Shown: positions 32,262 through 40,914, counted from the stretch's first letter. The stretch is 64,000 nt of DNA from Brevundimonas pondensis (GCF_017487345.1 NZ_CP062006.1:1928001-1992000), one strand, 5' to 3'. Numbers and translations: made by a program. Notes: a model not told the origin generated them from the letters alone.

Positions 32262-35200
32262 CGGGGCATCCAGACGCGCACGAGCGAGAGCAGCTTGTCC
32301 ACGTCCAGCGGCTTGGCCATGTAGTCATTCGCCCCCGCCGCCATGCAGCGCTCCTGGTCGTCGGGCATGGCCTTGGCCGTCAGCATCAGAACGGGCAGAT
32401 CGCGCCAGCGCGGGTCCTTCCTCAGTTCGCGCGTCGCGGCCAGGCCGTCCATGACCGGCATCATGACGTCCATCAGGACCAGATCGATCGCCTGCTCGGG
32501 ATCTTCGGCGGACTGCTCCAGGCGCTCGATCGCCTCCTTGCCGTTGCGCGCGATCTCGACAAGGGCGCCGCGCGGCTCCAGGACATTGGTCAGGGAGTAG
32601 ATGTTGCGCACATCGTCCTCGACAATGAGGATCCGTCGCCCTTCCAGCACGGCGTCGCGATGGCGGGCCTTGCGGATCATCTTCTGCTGCTCGGGCGGCA
32701 GCTCCGAGACCACCTGGTGAAGGAAGAGGGAAACCTCGTCGAGCAGCCGTTCAGGCGACTTGGCGCCCTTGATGATGATGGAGTTGGAATAGCGACGCAG
32801 TTGCTGCTCATGCTCCGGCGACAAGTCGCGGCCTGTGTAGACGATGACCGGCGGATAGCCCTGCCCGCCCTCGCGGCTGAGGGTCTCCAGCAGGGAGAAG
32901 CCGGACGCGTCCGGCAAGGTCAGGTCGAGGACCATGCTGTCAAAGGTCTGGCTCTTGAGCTGCTCGAGGCACTCCGCAGCCGTGCCGACGCCCACGGTCT
33001 CGACATCACCCGATTCCAGCAGCTTGCTGACCGCTTCGCGCTGAACCACGTCGTCCTCGACGATGAGGACGCGCCGCACGGTTCGCGTGAGCTTCTCCTC
33101 GAGCGATCGCAGCACCTCGGCGAGCGCCTCGCGTCCCACGGGCTTCACCACATAGCCGACGGCCCCCAGCGACAGGGCGGTCTGGCTGTGATCGTCGGCG
33201 GAGACGACATGGATGGGAATATGGCGGGTGTCGTCGTCGCGCTTGAGCACGTCGAGGACGGTGAGGCCGGACTGGTCCGGCAGGCCGATGTCCAGCACGA
33301 CGGCGTTGGGCCGATAGCGCTTGGCGAGCTTGAGAGCCTCCTGGGCCGTCCCGGCCAGAATGCACTGGAACCCCATCTCGCGCGACAGGTCCCGGACAAT
33401 GGCGGCGAAGCGATCGTCGTCCTCCACGACCAGAAGCAGGCGACGTGTCCCGGCCAGATGATCGCGGTCATCGTCCAGGGCCCGGGCGAGCGTCGCCGCC
33501 TCCGCCGCTCGAGGGGTCGGAGCCCGGGCCGCCGGGATCGGAGCCACGCCGGAAGGCGCCTCTCTGGGCGCCACGCGCGAGGCGTCATAGGTCCGAGGAA
33601 GGATCAGGGTGAAGACGCTGCCTTCGCCGGCCCGGCTTTCCAGACCAATACGGCCGCCGAGCAGGCGCGCCAGTTCGCGCGAGATGGACAGGCCCAGGCC
33701 GGTTCCGCCGTAGCGGCGGCTGATGGTGCCGTCCGCCTGCTGGAAGGCTTCGAATACGCTGTCCTGCTGGTCCGGGGCGATGCCGATGCCCGTATCCGAA
33801 ACCGCGAAGGCCACCTCGTCCGGCCCGGCCTCCGAGATCGACAGGATCACCTTGCCCTTTTCGGTGAACTTGAAGGCGTTCGACAGAAGGTTCTTCAGGA
33901 TCTGCTCAAGCCTTTGGCGATCCGTCTCGAGCCCGTCATCGCCCGATCCCAGGTCGATCTCGAAGGCGAGGCCGCGATCGTCGGCCACCGGCTGGAACAT
34001 CTGGCGGATATCATCGCCGAGGCGCTGCAGGGACACCGCCTCCGGACGGGCCTGGATATGGCCGGCCTCGATCTTCGACAGGTCGAGAATGTCATTGATC
34101 AGGGTGAGCAGGTCGTTGCCCGAAGACTGGATGGTGCGGGCGTATTTGACCTGGTCTTCCGACAGGGTCTCGTCGGGGTTGTCGGCCAGGAGCTTCGAAA
34201 GGATCAGCAGGGAATTGAGCGGCGTGCGCAGCTCATGGGACATGTTGGCGAGGAAGTCGGACTTGTACTGGCTGGCCCGCTCCAGTTCCCGCGCCTTGAG
34301 CCCCAGGGCGGCCGATCCGCGCTCCAGATCATCGCGCTGGGTTTCCAGCACCTGAGCCTGCTCCTCGAGCTGGCTGTTGGTCTGTTCCAGCTCAGCCTGC
34401 TGTTGTTCCAGACGCACCTGGGATTCCTTGAGCGCCCGCCCCTGCTCCTCCAGCTCCTCATTGGAGACCCGCAGTTCCTCGCTCTGGACCTGGAGTTCTT
34501 CGGACTGCCGCTGGGTCTCCTCCAGCATGTCCTGCAACCGGGCCCGGTAGCGTGCTGATCTCAATCCCGTGCCGATCAGCGGCGCGGCTTCCTCAAGCAG
34601 CGCGAGGAGACGCTCGTCGGGAAGACGAAGGAAGCCCAGTTCAAGAACAGCGTTGATCTCGCCGTCCGCGCGACCCGGGGCGATGACGAGGTGCCGGGGC
34701 TTGGAGCGTCCCAGCGCCGAGCCGATCGTCAGATAGTTGTCCGGCACCTCGGGCACCGTCAGGGCGCGCCCTTCGGCGGCGACCTGCCCCAGCAGGCCCT
34801 CGCGCGGACCGAAGCGCTCCGGGACAGGCGCGTCGGCGGGAACGCCGAGGGCCGCGACACGCCGGAACACGCCGCCCTCGCCCTTGAAGAGGGCGGCGGC
34901 CTGAACATCGGCGTAGCGCGCCAGATAGGCGAGGATGCTGGCCGCCAGCTGTTCTACGGACTGATCGCCCATCATGGCGTCCGCCAGCCCCACCTGGCCC
35001 TTGTGGATCCACTCCTGGCGGGCCTTCTGACGGGCGCTGCGGCGGATAAGAGCGTAGACGCCCAGGGTCAGGCCCGCGCCCAGCAGGCCGGACAGGACGC
35101 CGCTGACCAGGGCTGTGCGATAGGCGGCGTCCATCTCCTCGAGACGGGCGAGGCGGAGCTTCTGCTCCTCCTGCCTCATCATATTCACCTCGCTCCGGAT

Positions 35201-35680
35201 GGCGTCCATCTCCGCCTTGCCGCGATCCGTGTTCATCCGGGACACGGCGGCCTGCAGGCCCTCGCTGCGGCGCGCCCGGATGGTGGCGTCCAGCTCGGTC
35301 ATCTTGGCGTCGACATGCCTGCGGACCTGGCTCAGATGGGCCTGCTGCACCGGGTTGTCCCGGGTCAGGCGCGCCACATCCTCCAGGCGCCGCTCCACGG
35401 CGGCCGCGGCCATGTCATAGGGTTGCAGGTAGAGAGGATTGCCCGTCAGCAGATAGCCGCGCTGGCCTGTCTCGGCGTCCTGGACGGTCGACAGAAGGTC
35501 GTCGACGGCGACGATCACCTGATGGGTGTGAATGATCTGCTGATTATTCGCCCTCAGCACCTGGACGTTGAACCAGGCCACCCCGCTTGTCGCCAGAAAG
35601 AAGGCCAGAACCAGGGCCAGTCCTGCTGCGGACCAGGCTTCGGTCTTCGAGCCCGCGGGCGGGCGACGGAACAACATCAT
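32258..35680 (-). CDS. CHASE3/GAF multi-receiver hybrid histidine kinase
   Basis: About 1140 residues from the start MMLFRRPPAGSK (ATG 35680 or 35677; CGAGG upstream). In order: membrane helix (about 20-40), periplasmic CHASE3 domain (HTHQVIVAVDDLLSTVQDAE, ETGQRGYLLTG), second helix (about 190-213), GAF-like domain (about 240-375), a long glutamine/glutamate-rich coiled coil, HisKA with H482 (NMSHELRTPLNS), HATPase (SNAFKFTEKG, GLGLSISRELARLLGG), then three receiver domains (VLDIGLPDQSG; VLDLTLPDASG; LMDVMMPVMDG). It senses an unknown periplasmic cue and heads a coupled operon with CheR, CheB and a second kinase. Confidence 0.92.
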   Translation of the reverse strand: MMLFRRPPAGSKTEAWSAAGLALVLAFFLATSGVAWFNVQVLRANNQQIIHTHQVIVAVDDLLSTVQDAETGQRGYLLTGNPLYLQPYDMAAAAVERRLEDVARLTRDNPVQQAHLSQVRRHVDAKMTELDATIRARRSEGLQAAVSRMNTDRGKAEMDAIRSEVNMMRQEEQKLRLARLEEMDAAYRTALVSGVLSGLLGAGLTLGVYALIRRSARQKARQEWIHKGQVGLADAMMGDQSVEQLAASILAYLARYADVQAAALFKGEGGVFRRVAALGVPADAPVPERFGPREGLLGQVAAEGRALTVPEVPDNYLTIGSALGRSKPRHLVIAPGRADGEINAVLELGFLRLPDERLLALLEEAAPLIGTGLRSARYRARLQDMLEETQRQSEELQVQSEELRVSNEELEEQGRALKESQVRLEQQQAELEQTNSQLEEQAQVLETQRDDLERGSAALGLKARELERASQYKSDFLANMSHELRTPLNSLLILSKLLADNPDETLSEDQVKYARTIQSSGNDLLTLINDILDLSKIEAGHIQARPEAVSLQRLGDDIRQMFQPVADDRGLAFEIDLGSGDDGLETDRQRLEQILKNLLSNAFKFTEKGKVILSISEAGPDEVAFAVSDTGIGIAPDQQDSVFEAFQQADGTISRRYGGTGLGLSISRELARLLGGRIGLESRAGEGSVFTLILPRTYDASRVAPREAPSGVAPIPAARAPTPRAAEAATLARALDDDRDHLAGTRRLLLVVEDDDRFAAIVRDLSREMGFQCILAGTAQEALKLAKRYRPNAVVLDIGLPDQSGLTVLDVLKRDDDTRHIPIHVVSADDHSQTALSLGAVGYVVKPVGREALAEVLRSLEEKLTRTVRRVLIVEDDVVQREAVSKLLESGDVETVGVGTAAECLEQLKSQTFDSMVLDLTLPDASGFSLLETLSREGGQGYPPVIVYTGRDLSPEHEQQLRRYSNSIIIKGAKSPERLLDEVSLFLHQVVSELPPEQQKMIRKARHRDAVLEGRRILIVEDDVRNIYSLTNVLEPRGALVEIARNGKEAIERLEQSAEDPEQAIDLVLMDVMMPVMDGLAATRELRKDPRWRDLPVLMLTAKAMPDDQERCMAAGANDYMAKPLDVDKLLSLVRVWMPR

Positions 35681-35825
35681 CAGCAGTCTGACCTCGGGTG
35701 AGCGACGGGAACCTCCCTGCCTAGAGGGCGGAGCCGTCAGCGCAATAACCTGTGCTGGTTTTTCTCGGCCTGGGCCGAGGCCATCGGTCGCACGCTCCAG
35801 CGGCGCACGCCGGCAAACAATCACC

Positions 35826-36131
35826 TCAGGGCGTGAACTGGATCGTGCGGGCGAACTGATAATCCTTGCGGCCCGGCTCGACCTCGGCGTCGCGCATCAG
35901 GGCGATGGCCGCCTCAGCGAAGCCCAGACCGGGGTGGGTCTCGCCCAGGACGCGGCAATCCTCGACCCGCCCTGCAGCCCGCGCCGTGCACTCCAGGGTC
36001 ACCGCTACAGTCAGAAGCGGGGCCGGCGCCTCATGCTGCGCGGCCGCGGCAGATCTTTCAACCTTCGGGAGACGGTCGATCTTCGGCGACGCATCCAGCA
36101 GGATGGCCGCGGTCAAGGCCAGGATCATCAT
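35826..36131 (-). CDS. Small exported TonB-C-terminal-like protein
   Basis: A 101-residue protein starting at MMILALTAAILLDASP, with GGAGGG upstream. After a signal-like helix, the C-terminal half (LLTVAVTLECTARAAGRVEDC, GLGFAEAAIALMRDAEVEP) resembles the TonB C-terminal fold. It is too short for a working energy transducer, having no membrane-spanning proline-rich arm. It may be a periplasmic protein of the TonB_C superfamily. A sigma-EcfG-type promoter lies directly upstream. Confidence 0.65.
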   Translation of the reverse strand: MMILALTAAILLDASPKIDRLPKVERSAAAAQHEAPAPLLTVAVTLECTARAAGRVEDCRVLGETHPGLGFAEAAIALMRDAEVEPGRKDYQFARTIQFTP

Positions 36132-36152
36132 TGCAAAACCCTCCGTTTCCTT

Positions 36153-36177
36153 AACCGGGCGGGTCGCGATCTGTTCC
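36153..36177 (-). promoter_or_regulatory. Predicted sigma-EcfG promoter for the TonB-like gene
   Basis: Minus strand GGAAC (36177-36173), a 16-base spacer, GGTT (36156-36153), 22 bases before the ATG at 36131. The ribosome site GGAGGG falls downstream of the expected transcription start. Confidence 0.65.
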
Positions 36178-36244
36178 AACGGCGCGGCCGCTTGTGGCGA
36201 ACAAGGCGAGGTTGGATGCCTCTTGCGACCGGGCGTTTACGGCA

Positions 36245-36276
36245 GCCGGCCCCCCGTCCTGCGACGAGGGGCCGGC
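36245..36276 (-). terminator. Strong GC hairpin downstream of the YflT-like gene
   Basis: GCCGGCCCC (36245-36253) pairs perfectly with GGGGCCGGC (36268-36276) across a 14-base loop. It lies 68 bases downstream of the stop of the 36344-36988 gene. No T-run follows, so it may be a rho-dependent or attenuating structure. Confidence 0.45.
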
Positions 36277-36343
36277 CTCGATCCTGAAGCAGCGCATCAC
36301 CGCTCAGCAGGCTCGATCGGTTCCATAGGGCGTTGGACAAACC

Positions 36344-36988
36344 CTATCGATTGTAGCGCGCCCTTTCCTCGGCGATCTGCTCAGCGCTCCAGGGCTCAGC
36401 GGCCGCGTCAAACCCCGACCACCCGTTCTCGCGGTAGGCCGCGCCGCGCGACAGGGAATCGAACCCCCGCCGGTCGTTGAGAAGCGTCTCGACACGGACC
36501 CGATCAGACTCCTCGGTCCTGACGCTCACCAGGGTCCCGCCGCGACGGACGCCTTCGGCGTAGACCTGGGCCTCGCCTTCGTCATGGCCGGCCTCCTTCA
36601 ACGCGCCCAGCAAGCCGCCGGCGGCGCCGCCGACCGCAGCGCCCGCCGCAGCCGCCACCGCGGTCGAAGCGAGCCAGCCTGCGGCGACCACGGGGCCCAG
36701 GCCAGGAATCGCCAGCATCCCCAGACCGGCGAGCACGCCCGCCCCGGCGCCCAGAACGCCCCCGGTCGCGGCGCCCTTCCCGGCTCCCTCGGCGACGTCG
36801 TTCTCGCCGTCGCCGTTCATGTCGCCGAACCGGCGCCCGTCTCCCGAATGGGCATGACCGTCGTGCCAGTTATCGGAATTATTGGAGATAAGGCTGATCC
36901 GGTCGGAGGCGACGCCGGCCCGCTCCAGGGCGGACACGGCTTCAAGCGCATCATTGTGATTGTCAAAAAGTCGCGTGACTACGGCCAT
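36344..36988 (-). CDS. YflT-like general stress protein with glycine-zipper region
   Basis: A 214-residue protein. The N-terminal 40 residues (VVTRLFDNHNDALEAVSALERAG) match the YflT/general stress 17M domain. The middle (about 70-130) is a Gly/Ala-rich hydrophobic glycine zipper likely to enter the membrane, and the C-terminal part (GGTLVSVRTEESDRVRVE) repeats the alpha/beta pattern. It follows the lipoprotein gene at 37015-37362 by 26 bases and is probably co-transcribed with it. Confidence 0.8.
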   Translation of the reverse strand: MAVVTRLFDNHNDALEAVSALERAGVASDRISLISNNSDNWHDGHAHSGDGRRFGDMNGDGENDVAEGAGKGAATGGVLGAGAGVLAGLGMLAIPGLGPVVAAGWLASTAVAAAAGAAVGGAAGGLLGALKEAGHDEGEAQVYAEGVRRGGTLVSVRTEESDRVRVETLLNDRRGFDSLSRGAAYRENGWSGFDAAAEPWSAEQIAEERARYNR

Positions 36989-37014
36989 TTGAAGCTCCTT
37001 CTTTATCTAGTTTC

Positions 37015-37362
37015 TTAGTTGGCGGAGGCGCTGACCGCGCCCTTGTAGTCGACCGACACCTTGCTCTCGGCGCCATTGCGCGTCGCGGTCGTGCTCCAGA
37101 TGCCCTGGGCGTCCTGGCTCATGGGCCCCACCACGGCGTAGCCCTGCTTCTCGATCGCCGAGCGCGCCTGGGCTTCGGTGAAGGAGTTGGCGCCCGGCGT
37201 CAGGGCCGCGTCTCCGCCTGGCGCGGTGTCGACGGCGGGATTGCGCGGGGCTTCGGATTCCGACACGACCGGCCCTTCGACACGGCCCTCGTCCGCCTTG
37301 TTGTCTCCGCAGGCAGCCAGCAGGAATACTGTGGCGCCCAAGGCGATGATCGCTCTCGTCAT
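37015..37362 (-). CDS. Small lipoprotein
   Basis: A 115-residue protein with a classical lipobox (FLLAACG) at residues 14-20, an acidic linker and a C-terminal domain (FTEAQARSAIEKQGYAVVG, KVSVDYKGAV) that recalls PepSY-like inhibitory domains. It is probably anchored in the periplasm. It is the first gene of a two-gene unit with the YflT-like protein. A GGAAC lies upstream, but without a matching -10 at the right spacing. Confidence 0.75.
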   Translation of the reverse strand: MTRAIIALGATVFLLAACGDNKADEGRVEGPVVSESEAPRNPAVDTAPGGDAALTPGANSFTEAQARSAIEKQGYAVVGPMSQDAQGIWSTTATRNGAESKVSVDYKGAVSASAN

Positions 37363-37561
37363 TCGGCTTGTCCTTTTTGGTGATGGCGAAAAAACAAGCC
37401 CCCCGTCCGGAAGAGGGTTCCCCCTCTTTCGCCCCCCTCATGGCCCTGACCGCTCGCTATCGCCGCCACGCCTGGCCTGGAGCGGGATGAGACCTCTACC
37501 CGACACAAGGGAGACGGGAGGGCAGCCGCGCCTCAGCGAGGCGATAAGGCGGCGCTCGCCC

Positions 37562-37945
37562 TCACGGGCTCGACCAGCCGAGGACGCGCAAGGCCGCACG
37601 CGGGCGCTCGTCCCCGGTGAAGACCAGGGCCGCACCCTTGCTCCCATGACCGGGCACATAGTCGAGCGTGGCCTTGGCTGTTTCGCTCCCGCTCACGCCT
37701 TCAACCTCCACGGCGGCGGCGGTCAGGTCGCCCCGGTTCACCACGGTCACGTCCATGACCCAGCCGCCCGCGCCTCTTCGAACCGACTCTGCCTGGACAA
37801 TGAGGTCAGGCGGCCTCACCTCGACCACGACGGCCCGCGCGAGGGTCCCGATGACGCCGAGGATCACCGCCAGGCCGATCAGGGCGCACAGGCCTTGAAG
37901 ACGCGAGGGTTGCGAAGCGCTGGAAGAGAGCTTGCGGCTGGACAT
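37562..37945 (-). CDS. TIGR02588 family protein
   Basis: A 127-residue protein starting at MSSRKLSSSASQPSRLQ. One N-terminal membrane helix (GLCALIGLAVILGVIGTLA) is followed by a beta-rich domain (WVMDVTVVNRGDLTAAAVEVEG). The pairing with a TIGR02587-type membrane protein is the known arrangement. It starts 2 bases after the stop of that gene. The function is unknown; the promoter upstream of the three-gene unit suggests a stress role. Confidence 0.82.
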   Translation of the reverse strand: MSSRKLSSSASQPSRLQGLCALIGLAVILGVIGTLARAVVVEVRPPDLIVQAESVRRGAGGWVMDVTVVNRGDLTAAAVEVEGVSGSETAKATLDYVPGHGSKGAALVFTGDERPRAALRVLGWSSP

Positions 37946-37947
37946 GG

Positions 37948-38766
37948 CTAGACCAGAAGCCGCGCCGCCGCCGCGCCTATGGCGGCGGGAAAGGCGAGAG
38001 TGACGACATTGGCGACCAGCGACTGGAGCCCGTGGCCGTCGAGACCGCCGAAGGTCCACAGCATGGCGAAACTGGCGACGAGGCACAGGGCGTAACCTGG
38101 CAGAGTGAAATCAATGAAGGCGCGCAGCGGAGACTCCTTTTCCTCCTGACCGGCGAAGCCCGCCTCAAACACGATGAGATGCAGAAGAACTATGGACAGG
38201 AGCAGGACGCCGAGCGCCCCCAGGGGCGTTGTGCGATAGGCGATCAGCCGCATCTCTTCCGTCGGCGCCAGGTTCATGGCGAAGTAGAGGGCGCCGGCCA
38301 GCATGAGGAAAAGCTCGCCGGGGTAGGAGGCCTGATCCTCGTCACCCTCCCCCCCTCCGTTCGAGAGCTGACGTCGGGCCACAAGCGCCCCAAGCGCGGC
38401 CGGGACGGCCTGCAGCGAGACCTGACCGACGGCTGAGGCCAGGGAACTGTGGTCCAGAACATTGAAGAGGGCCAGCAGCCCGCCGGCCGTGACAAAGCCC
38501 GCCGCGAGCGCCGTCAGGGTGTCGAGGAGGTTGTTCAAGGCCCCGCGACGCGCGGAGAAGCCTGCATAATGGGCCAGCCCAAAAAGCACAGGCAGGGACA
38601 CGACGACAAAGGCCAGGCGTCGCTCGGGCGTCGCGGCGTGCCCCAGGGCCCACATCTCCATCGTCATGAGAAGCGGCAAGCTGAACAACAGCGCGCCGCC
38701 GAAAGCGCGGCCCAGGTCCCGAACATAGCCGGCCTCGTGGGATTTGCGGGCGGCGACGGCGCTCAT
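37948..38766 (-). CDS. TIGR02587 family integral membrane protein
   Basis: A 272-residue protein with about seven membrane helices (GALLFSLPLLMTMEMW, LAFVVVSLPVLFGLAHYAGF, TALAAGFVTAGGLLALFN and others). NLAPTEEMRLIAYR in the middle is a family landmark. It is the central gene of a three-gene unit (98-residue membrane protein, this gene, TIGR02588), spaced by only 2-3 bases. No enzymatic motif is evident; it could be a channel or a scaffold. Confidence 0.85.
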   Translation of the reverse strand: MSAVAARKSHEAGYVRDLGRAFGGALLFSLPLLMTMEMWALGHAATPERRLAFVVVSLPVLFGLAHYAGFSARRGALNNLLDTLTALAAGFVTAGGLLALFNVLDHSSLASAVGQVSLQAVPAALGALVARRQLSNGGGEGDEDQASYPGELFLMLAGALYFAMNLAPTEEMRLIAYRTTPLGALGVLLLSIVLLHLIVFEAGFAGQEEKESPLRAFIDFTLPGYALCLVASFAMLWTFGGLDGHGLQSLVANVVTLAFPAAIGAAAARLLV

Positions 38767-38769
38767 GGT

Positions 38770-39066
38770 CTAGTCGGAGACAGCCGCTGCAGCCGTCGCA
38801 ACATCCGGCGCGGGCGGGCCTGCGTTGTCGAAGGCTCGGGCGTCAGCCGCTTGCTGGGCGTCTGTCGGATTCTGATTGATGAAGACGCCGTTGGCTGCGG
38901 CCCAGATCGCGAGCAGCAGGACGGCGACCGCGGCCGTGGAAGCGACCAGTATGGCGAGCACCCGGGCTCCGCGCCTTCCGCCCCGGACATAACGAGCAGC
39001 GACAGGGCGCCCCTCCCGGACGGCTTGGGCGGCCTTGGCGTGACGGCGGCTTTCTTCGGGGATCAT
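38770..39066 (-). CDS. Small single-pass membrane protein, first gene of the TIGR02587/TIGR02588 unit
   Basis: A 98-residue protein starting at MIPEESRRHAKAAQ, with GAGG close upstream. A basic N-terminal segment (about 40 residues) precedes one membrane helix (LAILVASTAAVAVLLLAIWAA), then an Ala/Asp-rich periplasmic tail. I do not recognise the family. An exact sigma-EcfG promoter lies 28 bases upstream, and the TIGR02587 gene starts 3 bases after its stop. Confidence 0.65.
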   Translation of the reverse strand: MIPEESRRHAKAAQAVREGRPVAARYVRGGRRGARVLAILVASTAAVAVLLLAIWAAANGVFINQNPTDAQQAADARAFDNAGPPAPDVATAAAAVSD

Positions 39067-39093
39067 GTGACCTCTCAAACGGCTCAATAGGGC

Positions 39094-39118
39094 AACGCCG
39101 CCTCAGCCTGGCTGTTCC
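39094..39118 (-). promoter_or_regulatory. Sigma-EcfG promoter, exact match
   Basis: Minus strand GGAAC (39118-39114), a 16-base spacer, CGTT (39097-39094). It drives the three-gene unit 39066-37562. It also argues against the weak 91-residue frame that spans this site (39084-39359). Confidence 0.75.
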
Positions 39119-39392
39119 TCGCCGCCCCCGCGAGCAGATGGACCTGCAGCCTCGCCGGATTGAAGCGACCCGATCTGTCGCGCAGCGGGCGAACGACAAA
39201 CCGGGCCGTCAAGCAGGCCTCCCCCCCGGGAGACCGCATCGAGGCCAACAGCCCGCCATGGCGCCGGTTCCACCGGCGGTCATCTGGGTCGGGAATCCGA
39301 CCCAGGGCTTTCCCGATATCGATCACTTCGAGCCATGAGATCCGGATTGTCGGGATCAAGGCCCGGGGCCCGCGGCCCCCGGGCCAAACTCT

Positions 39393-39418
39393 GGAACCCT
39401 GCGAGACGGGGCGACGTT
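39393..39418 (+). promoter_or_regulatory. Sigma-EcfG promoter, exact match
   Basis: GGAAC (39393-39397), a 17-base spacer, CGTT (39415-39418), ahead of the DUF1328 gene at 39450. The leader of about 25 bases carries AAGGAG. Together with the divergent site at 39118 it makes the 39.07-39.45 kb gap a two-way stress control region. Confidence 0.75.
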
Positions 39419-39449
39419 GGGCTGGCTCCAGCGCTTAAGGAGAATTCGT

Positions 39450-39623
39450 ATGCTGAAATGGGCCCTTATCTTTGCGGTCATCGCCATCGTCGCTGGCCTT
39501 CTCGGGTTCGGCGGGATCGCCGGCGCCGCTGCGGGGATCGCCAAATTCCTCGCTATCCTCGCCTTGATCGTATTCGTGGTCTTCCTCTTCCTGGGCTTCA
39601 CAGCCGCCAAGAAGATCACCTGA
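39450..39623 (+). CDS. DUF1328 small membrane protein
   Basis: A 57-residue protein, nearly all hydrophobic: [20 protein letters not shown], then [16 protein letters not shown] and [10 protein letters not shown]. These are the two helices and GAAAGIAK turn of DUF1328 (YtjA-type). AAGGAG lies 8 bases before the ATG. The family is widespread in stress regulons; its function is unknown. Confidence 0.9.
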   Translation: MLKWALIFAVIAIVAGLLGFGGIAGAAAGIAKFLAILALIVFVVFLFLGFTAAKKIT

Positions 39624-39629
39624 AGGAGA

Positions 39630-39683
39630 GCCTGGCCGCCGACGGCTAACCTCCCGATCGCCTCGGGGACACGGCGGCCAGGC
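39630..39683. repeat. 12-bp perfect inverted repeat after the DUF1328 gene
   Basis: GCCTGGCCGCCG (39630-39641) and its exact complement (39672-39683) enclose 30 bases. It begins 7 bases past the stop codon and can form a strong hairpin, but no T-run follows. A transcript-stabilising or rho-dependent stop is likely. The rest of the gap to 39886 shows nothing recognisable. Confidence 0.5.
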
Positions 39684-39886
39684 GAGTCCGCGGCCCTCCC
39701 TGGAGACGTCGCGGCGTCCGTCTTCCTGCCCGCCGTCTCACAGCGGAGGCGCGAAGAGCCGACATGCGCTTGAGACAGGAGGGCCCGGCTATCGGGTCCG
39801 GGGCCTTCAGAACCGCGCGCCAAGTCGCGCGAAACCAACCTATGTGAAGAACAAAAACGCCGAAGCCATGCTGTTGGTCTAAGGCC

Positions 39887-40630
39887 ATGAAGAATCAGTC
39901 GGAAACCCATCACGAAACCCGGCACACCGCGTCGCTTGAGCGGATGCTGTCCAGTTTCGGGCCGCTTGGCGCCGACGACATCGCCTATATCCGGGACTGC
40001 TTCACCGGGGTGCTGCAGACCCATGCGGCGGGAAGCCCGGTCATCCTGGCTCCGGAGCGCAATGAAGCCAGACTGGTCTTCAAGGGCTGGGCCGCACGCG
40101 GCGCCATGCTGGAGGACGGACGTCGCCAGATCGTGGGCCTCAATCTGCCCGGCGAGATGATTGTCGCATCCGGCGCGGTCGACACCGACATGCTGGTCTG
40201 GGCCCTGACGGACGTCGTCACGATCGACGGCACCGCCTTCTGGACCGGCATGTCCGAGCTGCGGACGCAGAGTCCGCCGCTGCTGGAGGCCTGGAGGCAT
40301 TACCGCACGGCCGAACGCCTGCGCATGGCGCGCCAGGTCATAAGATTGGGTCGGCTCAACGCCTACGAACGCACAGCCCATCTCCTGCTGGAGCTCCACG
40401 AACGCCAGGCGCGTCTGGGTCCCGTCGTGGCGGGGGTGCTCCATCTGCCTCTGACCCAGGATATTCTTGCGGACATCCTGGGCCTCAGCGCCGTTCATAT
40501 GAACCGAACCCTGCAGCAGCTCAGGCGCAACGCCCTGGTCGATTACAGAGCCGGGCGGGCGGTCCTGCAGAACCTCACGAGCCTGGCCCAGGCCGCCAAC
40601 CTGAGCGCCGACTGCGGTCCAAGCCTCTGA
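39887..40630 (+). CDS. Crp/Fnr family transcriptional regulator A
   Basis: A 247-residue protein: cyclic-nucleotide-type beta-barrel (about 25-130), dimer helix (SPPLLEAWRHYRTAERLRMA) and a C-terminal winged helix with LPLTQDILADILGLSAVHMNRTL as its recognition unit. No cysteine cluster for an Fnr iron-sulfur centre is present and the cAMP-site arginine/serine pattern is not evident. Its effector is unknown. It closely resembles the regulator encoded at 40915-41685. Confidence 0.88.
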   Translation: MKNQSETHHETRHTASLERMLSSFGPLGADDIAYIRDCFTGVLQTHAAGSPVILAPERNEARLVFKGWAARGAMLEDGRRQIVGLNLPGEMIVASGAVDTDMLVWALTDVVTIDGTAFWTGMSELRTQSPPLLEAWRHYRTAERLRMARQVIRLGRLNAYERTAHLLLELHERQARLGPVVAGVLHLPLTQDILADILGLSAVHMNRTLQQLRRNALVDYRAGRAVLQNLTSLAQAANLSADCGPSL

Positions 40631-40645
40631 CGGCGGGCATCGCCG

Positions 40646-40674
40646 CGGCGGACGAGAGAACCTCGCGTCCGCCG
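40646..40674 (+). terminator. GC-rich hairpin after Crp regulator A
   Basis: CGGCGGACG (40646-40654) pairs with CGTCCGCCG (40666-40674), 16 bases after the stop codon. It lacks a T-run, so termination strength is uncertain. Confidence 0.4.
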
Positions 40675-40748
40675 GAGGCGGGTTAACCCATGTTGTTTGA
40701 TCTTGCCCGGAGCAGGATCAGAATGCGCCCTTGCCGAGGAGGCTGGTC

Positions 40749-40871
40749 ATGCCTCGACCTGAAGAGCTCTGGCGGCGTCTCGTCGCCTTCTTGCTGGGCC
40801 GGACACCCGAGATGCGGACGTCCCGACGCCTGCCCCGTCCTCATTGGCCCCGGCGCTCCGGGCGTCACTGA
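40749..40871 (+). CDS. Possible 40-residue arginine-rich peptide
   Basis: ATG 40749 has an excellent GAGGAGG ribosome site 6 bases upstream. The frame gives MPRPEELWRRLVAFLLGR followed by an Arg/Pro-rich tail, then TGA at 40871. The start could form a short amphipathic helix. It lies in the 284-base gap between two Crp/Fnr genes. No family is known; the ribosome site is the main support. Confidence 0.4.
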   Translation: MPRPEELWRRLVAFLLGRTPEMRTSRRLPRPHWPRRSGRH

Positions 40872-40914
40872 AGCACGGCCTTCGGGCACCTCACGCCTTG
40901 CCGCCCGGACAGGC

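Noticed and set aside
39243..39270. GGAAC-N16-TGTT on the minus strand
   Set aside because: Off-consensus -10 base, and no gene start follows before the better promoter at 39118.
39084..39359. 91-residue minus-strand frame
   Set aside because: TTG start with no ribosome site, and the frame spans an exact stress promoter for the genes downstream; codon use is not convincing.
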